A DNA stretch of 23,242 nucleotides, from the NCBI GenBank assembly GCA_030428825.1, contig JAUIEL010000016.1:1-23242 (forward strand). Reading direction: 5' to 3'. The first letter of the stretch is position 1, and each line of letters starts with the position of its first letter. Positions 16,333 to 23,148 of the stretch are shown here, one piece after another. The DNA comes from a bacterium. GTDB lineage: Bacteria; Planctomycetota; B15-G4; JADJEK01. The notes below the pieces were generated by a model, which was given only the letters and a program-made list of their open reading frames with translations, was not told where the DNA came from and searched no databases. A program made the translations under genes and the position numbers.

Positions 16333-17579
16333 GCCGCGACCGGAGGAAGACATCGTTCGAGGAGTTCGACTGGCACCTGCTGGCGACGGCGCTCGTCCTC
16401 AGCCTGATCGGGCTCGTGTTCGTCTGGTCGACCACGCACGACGACGAGTCGGCGGGGCTCCTCCCCCGTCAGCTTCTGTTCGTCGGCGCCGCGCTGCCGT
16501 TGGTCGCGGTCGCCGTCCGCTTCCCGTACCCGACGCTCGGTCGCCTGGTCGTCCCGGCGTACGCGGTCTGCATGGCGCTGCTCGTCTACCAGCTCCTCGG
16601 CGGGGCGGACGAGGCGCGGAACACGCAGAGCTGGATCCGTCTCCCGTTCGGGTTCAAGCTGCAGCCGTCGGAGTTCGCGAAGCTCGCCGTGGTGTTGATG
16701 CTCGCCGCGTGGCTGCGACACCGTCCGCGGCCGCGGCGTCTGGTCGACCTCGTCGGCCCGTTCGCGCTCGCCCTCTTCCCGGCCGTGCTCGTCGCGCAGC
16801 AGCCGGACCTCGGGTCGGCCGTCCTCCTCCTCCCGGTCCTGTTCGCGATGCTCTTCTGCGCCGGGACGCGCCTCGCGTTGCTGCTCGGGATCGGCGGGGC
16901 CGGCGCGGCGCTCGCGGTCCTCCTCTACTTCTCGCCGTTCCTGCACGACTACCAGCGGGCGCGCATCCTCGGCTTCTTCCAGTCGATCCCCGAGCAGACC
17001 GCGAAGGCGAAGGACCTCCGCGCGGCGGGCGAACACGAGGAGGCGAGGCAGGTGGAGCACCAGCTCCGCGCGCTGAAGCAGGGGACGAACTTCCAGGTCT
17101 ACCACTCCATGATCTCGATCGGCTCGGGAGGGCTGATCGGCCGCGGGATCGGGCGCGGTCCGCACAATCGGCTCGACTACCTGCCGGAGCGGCACAACGA
17201 CTTCATCTTCGCGGTCGTCGGCGAGGAGTGGGGGTTCCTCGGGTCGTCGATCGTCCTCGGTCTCTACTTCCTGCTCGTCGCGCTGACGCTCGGCGTGGCG
17301 CGCAGGACGCGCGACGCGTTCGGTCGCCTGATCTGCGTCGGCGTCGCCACGCAGCTCGGGTGTCAGGTCTTCCTGAACGCCGGCGTGGCGACCGGCCTCC
17401 TGCCGGTGACCGGCGTGACGCTGCCGTTCCTCTCGTCGGGCGGGTCGTCGATGGTCGCGAGCTTCCTGTCGCTCGCCTTCGTCCTGAACGTCGGCGCGCA
17501 CCGGGTGACCGTGCTCGACGGCGAGACGTTCACTCAGGGGGTGTTCGGCGGCGAGCCGCGCGAGGTGCTGGCCCGATGA
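16329..17579 (+). CDS. rodA: Peptidoglycan glycosyltransferase RodA (SEDS family)
   Basis: Polytopic inner-membrane enzyme that polymerises lipid II into glycan strands together with PBP2. The 416 residues hold about ten membrane helices. SEDS motifs: TQSWIRLPFGFKLQPSEFAK, QQPDLGSAV, SIGSGGLIGRGIGRGP, LPERHNDFIFAVVGEEWGF and GVTLPFLSSGGSS. The large extracytoplasmic loop before SIGSGG has an extra charged segment of roughly 35 residues (DLRAAGEHEEARQVEHQL) not usual in RodA. ATG 16329 overlaps the PBP2 stop by 4 bases and the gene ends overlapping the CoA-transferase start by 4 bases, so the chain PBP2-RodA-CoA-transferase is likely one mRNA. RodA rather than FtsW is supported by the mre/mrdA neighbourhood. 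Confidence 0.95.
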   Translation: MSRDRRKTSFEEFDWHLLATALVLSLIGLVFVWSTTHDDESAGLLPRQLLFVGAALPLVAVAVRFPYPTLGRLVVPAYAVCMALLVYQLLGGADEARNTQSWIRLPFGFKLQPSEFAKLAVVLMLAAWLRHRPRPRRLVDLVGPFALALFPAVLVAQQPDLGSAVLLLPVLFAMLFCAGTRLALLLGIGGAGAALAVLLYFSPFLHDYQRARILGFFQSIPEQTAKAKDLRAAGEHEEARQVEHQLRALKQGTNFQVYHSMISIGSGGLIGRGIGRGPHNRLDYLPERHNDFIFAVVGEEWGFLGSSIVLGLYFLLVALTLGVARRTRDAFGRLICVGVATQLGCQVFLNAGVATGLLPVTGVTLPFLSSGGSSMVASFLSLAFVLNVGAHRVTVLDGETFTQGVFGGEPREVLAR

Positions 17580-18703
17580 CGGCGCCGCTCGCCGGCGTCC
17601 GCGTCCTCGACCTCTCGCGCATCCTCGCCGGTCCGTTCGCGGCGCAGCTCTTCGCCGATCTCGGCGCGGAGGTCGTCAAGGTCGAGCCGCCGGCCGGAGA
17701 CCCGACGCGGCGTTGGGGTCCCCCGTTCGACGCGGACGGGGAGAGCGCTTACTTCCGTTGCGCCAACCGGGGGAAGACGAGCCGGTTCGTGGACGCCGCG
17801 ACGGACGAGGGGAAGGAGGCCGTCGAGGCGGAGCTCCGGCGCGCGGACGTGGTGGTCGAGAACTTCCTCCCCGCCTCGGCGCGGAGGCTCGGGCTGACGC
17901 CGTCGGAACTCCGGGCCCGCCATCCGCGGCTCGTCGTGGCGTCGGTCCGCGCGTTCGCCTCGGACGTCGAGGCGGCGGGCCGTCCGGGGTACGACTTCCT
18001 GGTGCAGGCCGAGAGCGGCTGGATGTCGATCACCGGCGAGCCGGACGGGAGGCCGATGAAGATCGGGGTGGCGCTCGTCGACGTCCTCGCCGCGCTCTAC
18101 CTCGCCAACGGCGTGACCGCGGCCCTGCTGCGACGGGAGCGGACGGGTGAGGGGGCGCACGTCGAGGTGCCGTTGATGGAGGCGGCGATCGCCGGGCTGG
18201 TGAACGTCGGCGCCGGCGTCCTGACGACCGGCGAGACGCCCCGCCGGTACGGGAACGCGCACCCGAACATCGTCCCGTACCAGTCGTTCGCGTGTCGGGA
18301 CGGCGACGTCGCGATCGCGGTCGGCAACGACCGGCAGTTCGCCGCGCTCGTCGAGGCGCTGCGTCGCGACGCCGATCCGCCGGTCCCGCCGGAGTGGGGG
18401 ACGAACCCGGGGCGCGTGGCGGCGCGGGAGGAGGTCGTGGCCTGGATCTCCGGACGCCTCGAGCCGCGATCGGTCGCCGACGCCCTGGCCGTCGTCTCCG
18501 CGGCCGGCGTGGCGTGCGGTCCGATCCGGAGCGTCGACGAGGTGCTGCTGCGGCAGCGGGGTCGCCTGCACGACGTCGTGGTCGAATCGCCCGACGAGGG
18601 CGGGGCGGCGAGCGGTCCGTCGGTCGCGACGCCGATCCTGATCGACGGAGAGCGCGCCTTCCATCGCCGGCCTCCTCCGCGTCTTCCTCCGAAGAAAGAG
18701 TGA
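17576..18703 (+). CDS. CaiB/BaiF (class III) CoA-transferase family protein
   Basis: Class III CoA-transferases move CoA between carboxylic acids or act in racemase-like (AMACR) roles. The 375 residues begin with PLAGVRVLDLSRILAGPFAAQ, the canonical N-terminus. Next come LGAEVVKVEPPAGDPTR, NFLPASARRLGL and GYDFLVQAESGWMS, whose Asp140 is the predicted catalytic nucleophile. Also seen are GVALVDVLAALYLANGVTAAL and GAHVEVPLMEA. Length is normal (360-430). The start overlaps rodA by 4 bases, so it is translationally linked to cell-wall genes, yet it lies 193 bases ahead of the microcompartment operon on the same strand. The natural acid or CoA substrate cannot be read from sequence. A link with the acyl-CoA made by the BMC aldehyde dehydrogenase is possible but not shown. 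Confidence 0.92.
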   Translation: MTAPLAGVRVLDLSRILAGPFAAQLFADLGAEVVKVEPPAGDPTRRWGPPFDADGESAYFRCANRGKTSRFVDAATDEGKEAVEAELRRADVVVENFLPASARRLGLTPSELRARHPRLVVASVRAFASDVEAAGRPGYDFLVQAESGWMSITGEPDGRPMKIGVALVDVLAALYLANGVTAALLRRERTGEGAHVEVPLMEAAIAGLVNVGAGVLTTGETPRRYGNAHPNIVPYQSFACRDGDVAIAVGNDRQFAALVEALRRDADPPVPPEWGTNPGRVAAREEVVAWISGRLEPRSVADALAVVSAAGVACGPIRSVDEVLLRQRGRLHDVVVESPDEGGAASGPSVATPILIDGERAFHRRPPPRLPPKKE

Positions 18704-18815
18704 GTCGACGGGGAAGAAGGGGGCGAGTTGAGGGCAGCGCTCGAGTCGTCGCCCGCGGTCGTCGCCGGGATTCCCCGGTCCATAGAGATCCCTTTTCTTC
18801 TCCTCTTCGTCGGCG

Positions 18816-18845
18816 TTGTTCCAGAGGACGTCGACCGGGTAGACT
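18816..18845 (+). promoter_or_regulatory. Candidate promoter of the microcompartment operon
   Basis: TTGTTC (18816-18821) and TAGACT (18840-18845) are 18 bases apart. The -10 is identical to that of the tRNA promoter; the -35 is weak (3 of 6). The predicted start near 18852 leaves about 45 bases before the first shell gene. The intergenic stretch 18704-18896 also holds a G/A-rich left part and a C/T-rich right part that could pair imperfectly; I see no gene in it. Confidence 0.35.
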
Positions 18846-18896
18846 CCCCGCCCCTCCGACCCTCCCGCCGGCCCCCGACCGGGCAGAAGGACCAGC

Positions 18897-19205
18897 ATGA
18901 CCCAGATCGCACTCGGAATGGTCGAGACCCGCGGCCTGGTCGGCGCCGTGGAGGCGGCCGACGCGATGGTGAAGGCGGCGCGCGTCGCGCTCATCGGCAA
19001 GGAGAAGGTCGGCGGCGGCCTGACGACGGTGATGGTGCGCGGGGAGGTCGGGGCGGTGAAGGCCGCGACCGACGCCGGGGCCGCGGCGGCGCGCCGGGTC
19101 GGCGAGCTGGTCTCCGTCCACGTGATCCCGCGCCCGCACGAGGAGGTCGAGGCGATCCTCCCCGCGTGCGACCCGGTCGAGATGACCGCCGGCAGCAACG
19201 ACTGA
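18897..19205 (+). CDS. BMC-H hexameric shell protein, copy 1
   Basis: Single-domain microcompartment shell protein of the PduA/EutM/CcmK type, 102 residues. Six copies form a hexagonal tile whose central pore passes metabolites. The start IALGMVETRGLVGAVEAADAM, the pore loop EKVGGGLTT, the VRGEVGAVKAATDAG helix and the end VHVIPRPHEEVEAILP are all typical. The pore loop is Gly-Gly-Gly where PduA-type proteins have Gly-Ser-Gly. An AGAAGGA ribosome site precedes the ATG. About 85% identical over the first 90 residues to copy 2 at 20669; they differ mainly at the pore (LTT against YVT) and in the C-terminal tail. First gene of the BMC operon, 10 bases before the aldehyde dehydrogenase. Confidence 0.97.
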   Translation: MTQIALGMVETRGLVGAVEAADAMVKAARVALIGKEKVGGGLTTVMVRGEVGAVKAATDAGAAAARRVGELVSVHVIPRPHEEVEAILPACDPVEMTAGSND

Positions 19206-19215
19206 GGAGCCGCCG

Positions 19216-20643
19216 ATGGCCCAGGACCCCGATCTCCGCTCGATCCAGGAAGGGCGCGACCTCCTCCGCCAGGCGAAGGAGGCGTGGCGGCGCTACCGGA
19301 CGTTCGACCAGGCGCAGGTCGACCGGATCACGTTGGCGATGGTCGAGGCGGGCGCGAAGGCGTCGCGCAGCCTCGCGCGGCTGGCCGTCGACGAGACCGG
19401 GATGGGCGTCCTCGAGTCGAAGGAGCAGAAGAACCTCTTCTCGACGCTCGACCTGTGGGAGGACATCAAGGACCTCCGGACCGTCGGGATCGTCCACGCC
19501 GACGAGGAGAAGCGCTTCTACCAGACCGTCGAACCGTACGGCGTCGTGCTCGGGATCGTGCCGACGACGAACCCGACGTCGACCGCGCTGTTCAAGGCGA
19601 TCATCTGCGCGAAGTCCCGGAACGCGATCGTCGTGTCGCCGCACCCGCGCTCGGTCCGGTGCATCTCCGAGTCGGTCCGCGTGGTGCGAGAGGCGGCCGA
19701 GCGGAACGGCGCGCCGCCGGGGCTGATCTCCTGCATCATGAACCCGACGATCGAGGGGACGCAGGCGGCGATGCGGGACCGGAACACGGACCTGATCCTC
19801 GCGACCGGCGGGCCCGGGCTCGTGAAGGAGGCGTACTCGGCCGGGAAGCCGGCGTACGGCGTCGGCCCCGGGAACGTCCCGGTCTGGATCGATCGCTCGG
19901 CCGACCCGGACCTCGCCGCGCGCGGCGTGATCGCGTCCCAGACGTTCGACAACGGCACGATCTGCGCGTCCGAGCAGTCGCTCGTGATCGACGCGCCGGT
20001 GCGGGACGCGGTCCTCGCGGCGTTCCGGAAGCACGGCGCCCACCTCTGCTCGGCGGAGGAGAGCGCGAAGCTGGCGCGGATCGTCGCGCGCGGACGCGGC
20101 ATGAACCCGGACATCGTCGGTCAGTTCCCGTCCCGCATCGCCGCGCTCGCCGGGTTCGAGGTGCCGGAGGAGACGACCGTCCTGCTGTGCGAGGAGACGG
20201 CGGTCGGCTGGGACCACCCGCTCTCGATCGAGAAGCTCTGCCCCCTCCTGACGGTCTACGTCGCCGACGGCTGGCGCGAGGGGTGCGAGCGGTGCTTCGA
20301 GGTGCTCGAGTTCGGCGGGCTCGGCCACACCCTCGGCATCTACGCCGAGGACGAGCAGGTGATCTGGGCGTTCGCGCACGAGAAGCCGTCGCACCGGATC
20401 ATCGTCAACGGACCGACCTCGCAGGGCGCGGTCGGGTACTCGACGCACCTGCAGCCCTCCATGACCCTCGGCTGCGGCGCGGCCGGGATGAACATCACGT
20501 CCGACAACGTCTCGGCCCACAACCTGATCCTGCGGAAGCACGTCGGGTTCACGAAGCCGGGGTACGTCGATCGATACGAGGTCCCGCCCCGGCCGGCGAA
20601 GGTCGGACCGTACTCGTCGCCGGGGTTCCAGCGGACCGTTTGA
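19216..20643 (+). CDS. CoA-acylating aldehyde dehydrogenase of the microcompartment (EutE/PduP/AdhE-N type)
   Basis: Oxidises an aldehyde with NAD+ and CoA to acyl-CoA; this is the core enzyme of most metabolosomes. It has 475 residues. Motifs: PTTNPTSTALFKAIICAKSRN (in part), SPHPRSVRC, ATGGPGLVKEAYSAGKPAYG, GVGPGN, catalytic Cys250 in DNGTICASEQ, and PSMTLGCG. The general-base Glu region of hydrolytic aldehyde dehydrogenases is absent, as expected for the acylating class. I do not see the long N-terminal helix-linker extension that targets PduP; the short N-terminal helix (DLRSIQEGRDLLRQAKEAW) or the C-terminal tail after KHVGF could be the cargo signal. Flanked on both sides by BMC-H genes, so encapsulation is very likely. 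The aldehyde substrate is not determined. Confidence 0.95.
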   Translation: MAQDPDLRSIQEGRDLLRQAKEAWRRYRTFDQAQVDRITLAMVEAGAKASRSLARLAVDETGMGVLESKEQKNLFSTLDLWEDIKDLRTVGIVHADEEKRFYQTVEPYGVVLGIVPTTNPTSTALFKAIICAKSRNAIVVSPHPRSVRCISESVRVVREAAERNGAPPGLISCIMNPTIEGTQAAMRDRNTDLILATGGPGLVKEAYSAGKPAYGVGPGNVPVWIDRSADPDLAARGVIASQTFDNGTICASEQSLVIDAPVRDAVLAAFRKHGAHLCSAEESAKLARIVARGRGMNPDIVGQFPSRIAALAGFEVPEETTVLLCEETAVGWDHPLSIEKLCPLLTVYVADGWREGCERCFEVLEFGGLGHTLGIYAEDEQVIWAFAHEKPSHRIIVNGPTSQGAVGYSTHLQPSMTLGCGAAGMNITSDNVSAHNLILRKHVGFTKPGYVDRYEVPPRPAKVGPYSSPGFQRTV

Positions 20644-20668
20644 ACCGTCCATCTGAAGGAGTGAACGC

Positions 20669-20965
20669 ATGAGCCAGATTGCGCTCGGTCTCATCGAGAC
20701 CAAGGGTCTCGTCGGGGCCATCGAGGCGGCCGACGCGATGGTGAAGGCCGCGAAGGTCCGCCTCCTCGGCAAGGAGAAGGTCGGCGGCGGCTACGTCACC
20801 GTGATGGTGCGCGGCGAGGTCGGCGCGGTGAAGGCCGCGACCGACGCCGGCGCGACCGCGGCCCGCCGCGTCGGCGAGCTCGTCTCGGTCCACGTCATCC
20901 CGCGGCCGCACGGCGAGGTCGAGCAGATCCTGCCGGAGGCGCCGGCCGAGGCGCCGGCGTCCTGA
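20669..20965 (+). CDS. BMC-H hexameric shell protein, copy 2
   Basis: A 98-residue paralogue of the shell protein at 18897, with the same fold signatures (IALGLIETKGLVGAIEAADAM, VRGEVGAVKAATDAG, VHVIPRPHGEVEQILP). Pore loop EKVGGGYVT carries Tyr and Val where copy 1 has Leu and Thr, so the pore or its rim may differ. The C-terminal tail is Ala/Pro/Glu-rich (EAPAEAPAS) and unrelated to that of copy 1. An AGGAG ribosome site lies 8 bases before the ATG. It sits 25 bases after the aldehyde dehydrogenase. The two could form mixed hexamers or separate tiles. Confidence 0.97.
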   Translation: MSQIALGLIETKGLVGAIEAADAMVKAAKVRLLGKEKVGGGYVTVMVRGEVGAVKAATDAGATAARRVGELVSVHVIPRPHGEVEQILPEAPAEAPAS

Positions 20966-20993
20966 GCGGACGCGGAAGGGACGGGACGACGAC

Positions 20994-21641
20994 ATGGTCG
21001 ATCTCCGCACGTACGTCTTCCTCGACGCGATGCAGCCGCAGTTCGCGAGCTACGTCGCGTCGACCGCCCGGGGGTACCTCCCGGTGTCGGGGCAGGCGGC
21101 GCTCTACATCGAGATCGCGCCGGGCATCGCGATCAACCGGGTCACGGACATCGCGCTGAAGGCGAACGACGTGCGGCCGGCCCTGCAGGTCGTCGAGCGG
21201 GCGTTCGGCGTGCTCGAGGTCCACTCCGAGTCGCAGGCCGAGGTGCTCGCGGCGGGGAAGGCGATGCTCGACTACCTCGACCTCGACGAGAAGGAGCGGC
21301 TGCGTCCCCGCGTCATGTCGTCGGAGATCATCACCGGCGTCGACGACTACCAGACGATGCTGATCAATCGGATGCGCCAGGGGAACATGCTGCTCGGCGG
21401 CGAGACCCTCTACATCCTCGAGACGCACCCGGCCGGCTACGCCGTCCTCGCCGCGAACGAGGCGGAGAAGGCGGCGCCGATCAAGCTCCTCGAGGTCCGT
21501 CCGATCGGCGCGTTCGGGCGGCTCTACCTCGGCGGCGCCGAGGCGGACATCCGGGCCGCGGTCGACGCGGCGGAGGCGGCCCTCGCCGCCGTCGACGGAC
21601 GCGCCGACGAGCCGGACGCCGGCAAGAAGAAGAAGGGGTAG
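20994..21641 (+). CDS. BMC-T tandem-domain shell protein with N-terminal extension
   Basis: A 215-residue protein with two BMC domains; three copies make a pseudohexamer. Domain 1, at about residues 35-95, includes YIEIAPGIAINRVTDIALKA and a following VVERAFGVLEV strand. Domain 2, at about 125-195, includes LYILETHPAGYAVLAANEAE and FGRLYLGGAEADIRAA. An N-terminal extension of about 33 residues (DLRTYVFLDAMQPQFASYV) precedes domain 1. It resembles, from memory, one of the BMC-T proteins of the Haliangium ochraceum shell. Trimers of this class can have larger, sometimes gated pores suited to cofactors; that is inference here. The C-terminus ends in a lysine cluster (GKKKKG). It is 28 bases after copy 2 of BMC-H and 3 bases before the first BMC-P. 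Confidence 0.92.
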   Translation: MVDLRTYVFLDAMQPQFASYVASTARGYLPVSGQAALYIEIAPGIAINRVTDIALKANDVRPALQVVERAFGVLEVHSESQAEVLAAGKAMLDYLDLDEKERLRPRVMSSEIITGVDDYQTMLINRMRQGNMLLGGETLYILETHPAGYAVLAANEAEKAAPIKLLEVRPIGAFGRLYLGGAEADIRAAVDAAEAALAAVDGRADEPDAGKKKKG

Positions 21642-21644
21642 GGC

Positions 21645-21935
21645 GTGCTGGTCGGGCGCGTGGTCGGCGAGGTCTGGGCGACGCGGAAGGACCCGTCGCT
21701 CGAGGGGCTCCGCCTGCTGCTGATCCGGCCGCTCGACGTCGAGCCGGAGGACGACCCGTCCCGGCCGCGCGGGCTCGTCGTCGTCGCGGACACGATCGGC
21801 GCCGGCGTCGGCGAGGAGGTGGTCGTGGCGTACGGACGGGCCGGGCGGGTCGCGATCGGACGCGGCCACGACCTCGCGGCGGAGGCGGCCGTCGTCGGCA
21901 TCGTCGACGACCGCTCCGGCGAGGAGCTGAGGTAA
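21645..21935 (+). CDS. BMC-P pentameric vertex protein, copy 1 (EutN/CcmL family)
   Basis: A 96-residue protein that caps shell vertices as a pentamer. Family signatures: LVGRVVGEVWATRKDPSLEGLRL (N-terminal strand pair, in part), VVADTIGAGVGEEVVVAYG and AIGRGHDLAAEAAVVGIVD. It starts with GTG at 21645, 3 bases after the BMC-T stop; the AAGAAGAAGGGG stretch that encodes the lysine tail of the BMC-T protein doubles as its ribosome site. A short acidic/proline insertion (DVEPEDDPSRPRG) separates the first strands from the core and is longer than in copy 2. Confidence 0.95.
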   Translation: MLVGRVVGEVWATRKDPSLEGLRLLLIRPLDVEPEDDPSRPRGLVVVADTIGAGVGEEVVVAYGRAGRVAIGRGHDLAAEAAVVGIVDDRSGEELR

Positions 21936-21937
21936 CG

Positions 21938-22228
21938 ATGCACGTCGGCAAGGTGGTCGGAAACGTCTGGGCGACGAAGAAGGAGGAGTCCCTCGAGGGG
22001 CTCCGGTTCCTGCTCGTGCAGCCGTTCACCGTCGACGGCCCGCCGTCGACGGAGGTGATCGTCGCCGCCGACCCGATCGGCGCGGGGATCGGCGAGACGG
22101 TGATCGTCGCGCACGGTCGCGCGGCGCGGCACGCGATCGGCCGCGGGCACGACGTCGGCTTCCAGGTCGCCGTCGTGGCGATCGTCGACCAGCTGGCGCT
22201 CGGCGACGGCGAGCCGTTCGAGCTCTGA
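21938..22228 (+). CDS. BMC-P pentameric vertex protein, copy 2 (EutN/CcmL family)
   Basis: A second 96-residue vertex protein, 2 bases after copy 1. Motifs: VGKVVGNVWATKKEESLEGL, VAADPIGAGIGETVIVAHG and AIGRGHDVGFQVAVVAIVD. The pair are clear paralogues, probably from tandem duplication. Several BMC loci carry more than one pentamer type, which are interchangeable or placed at different vertices; which applies here is unknown. The stop is followed after one base by the ATG of the second BMC-T gene, consistent with a tightly coupled operon. Confidence 0.95.
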   Translation: MHVGKVVGNVWATKKEESLEGLRFLLVQPFTVDGPPSTEVIVAADPIGAGIGETVIVAHGRAARHAIGRGHDVGFQVAVVAIVDQLALGDGEPFEL

Positions 22229-22229
22229 G

Positions 22230-22817
22230 ATGGCCGCCTCCCCGTACCGCCACGCCGGCACCATCGGCCTCCTCGAGGTCGCCTCGATCGCGACCGGCAT
22301 CGAGGTGACCGACCGCGTGTTGAAGGAGGCGACGGTCGAGGTCGCGTTCGCCCGGCCGGTCAGCCCGGGGAAGTACGTCGTCCTGTTCACCGGCTCGGTC
22401 GAGGACGTCCGCTCGTCGCTCCGCGTCGGGGCCGAGGTGGCCGGCGACCACCTGGTCGACCGGCTCTTCCTCGCCGCGGTGCACGACGAGGTGCTCGCGG
22501 CGCTGGCGCGACCGGTCGAGGCGCCGGAGCTCGACGCGCTCGGCGTCATCGAGACGTTCACGGTCGCGTCGACCCTGTCGGCCGCCGACGCGGCGGCGAA
22601 GAAGGCGGCGGTGACGCTGATCGAGGTCCGCCTCGCGAGCGGCATCGGCGGCAAGTCGTACGTGACGATGACCGGCGCGGTGTCGGACGTCGAGGACGCG
22701 ACGCTCGCCGGGGCGAGCGGCGCCGAGGAGGCGGGCCTCCTGTTGCGGCGGGTGGTGATCCCGCGGCCGCACGAGTCGCTCCGGGAGGTCCTCTCCCGAC
22801 ACGACGAGGCGATCTGA
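22230..22817 (+). CDS. BMC-T tandem-domain shell protein, second type
   Basis: A 195-residue protein with two BMC domains. Domain 1 (about 10-95) has TIGLLEVASIATGIEVTDRV and RPVSPGKYVVLFTG. Domain 2 (about 103-190) has LGVIETFTVASTLSAADAAA, IGGKSYVTMTGAVSDVEDA and VVIPRPHESLREVL. It is a distinct family from the BMC-T at 20994. From memory it aligns well with the trimer used for the Haliangium ochraceum shell, including the RPVS-GK pore-region motif of domain 1. The start is one base after the preceding stop. Confidence 0.95.
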   Translation: MAASPYRHAGTIGLLEVASIATGIEVTDRVLKEATVEVAFARPVSPGKYVVLFTGSVEDVRSSLRVGAEVAGDHLVDRLFLAAVHDEVLAALARPVEAPELDALGVIETFTVASTLSAADAAAKKAAVTLIEVRLASGIGGKSYVTMTGAVSDVEDATLAGASGAEEAGLLLRRVVIPRPHESLREVLSRHDEAI

Positions 22818-22828
22818 CGGAGCCCGGG

Positions 22829-23146
22829 ATGGCGGCGCGCATCATCACCGAGAGCGACGTGCGGGACGGCCGGGCCGGAGATCCGATCGTGGTCGACGAG
22901 CGGACGACGATCACGCCGTCCGCGCTCGACGCCGCCGACCGGCTCGGCGTCCGGGTCGTCTGGTCGCGGGACGGGCGCGGTCCGGCCCCGTCCGCGCCTC
23001 AGCCGACGCGCGGCGGGGCCGCGCCGGGGCGGACCGCGGTGCCGGTGGTCCACCTGCCGGACGGCCGGTACGTGGTCGAGGTCGAACGAGGCCGGGTGCG
23101 CCTGTTCCGCTGGACGGATCGCGGCCCGGTGCCGCTGGAGACGTGA
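22829..23146 (+). CDS. Small BMC-locus protein with EutQ/EutT-like N-terminal motif
   Basis: A 105-residue protein of unknown function. Residues 4-45 (RIITESDVR...VVDERTTITPSALDAADRLGV) match a motif I know from the N-termini of several ethanolamine/propanediol BMC proteins, such as EutQ and EutT: I-T-x-x-D/E-[VL]-R, then a short spacer, then I/L-T-P-x-A. A Pro/Ala/Gly linker (about 50-68) follows, then a short beta-like segment (VPVVHLPDGRYVVEVERGRV). No catalytic signature is visible. It lies 11 bases after the second BMC-T gene and 2 bases before a gene whose product starts with a related motif. It may be a cargo adaptor or lumenal protein; this is inference. Confidence 0.75.
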   Translation: MAARIITESDVRDGRAGDPIVVDERTTITPSALDAADRLGVRVVWSRDGRGPAPSAPQPTRGGAAPGRTAVPVVHLPDGRYVVEVERGRVRLFRWTDRGPVPLET

Positions 23147-23148
23147 CG

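Noticed and set aside
11977..16353. Minus-strand open frame of 1458 codons across mreC, mreD and PBP2
   Set aside because: Same shadow effect: Arg/Pro/Glu-rich, no domain, and opposite genes with intact catalytic motifs.
18761..18785. Terminator after the CoA-transferase gene
   Set aside because: The only compact hairpin (CCGGG-ATTC-CCCGG) has a 5-bp stem and no T-run.
18728..19726. Plus-strand open frame overlapping the first BMC-H and the aldehyde dehydrogenase
   Set aside because: Arg/Gly/Ser-rich out-of-frame translation of recognised genes; no start signal.
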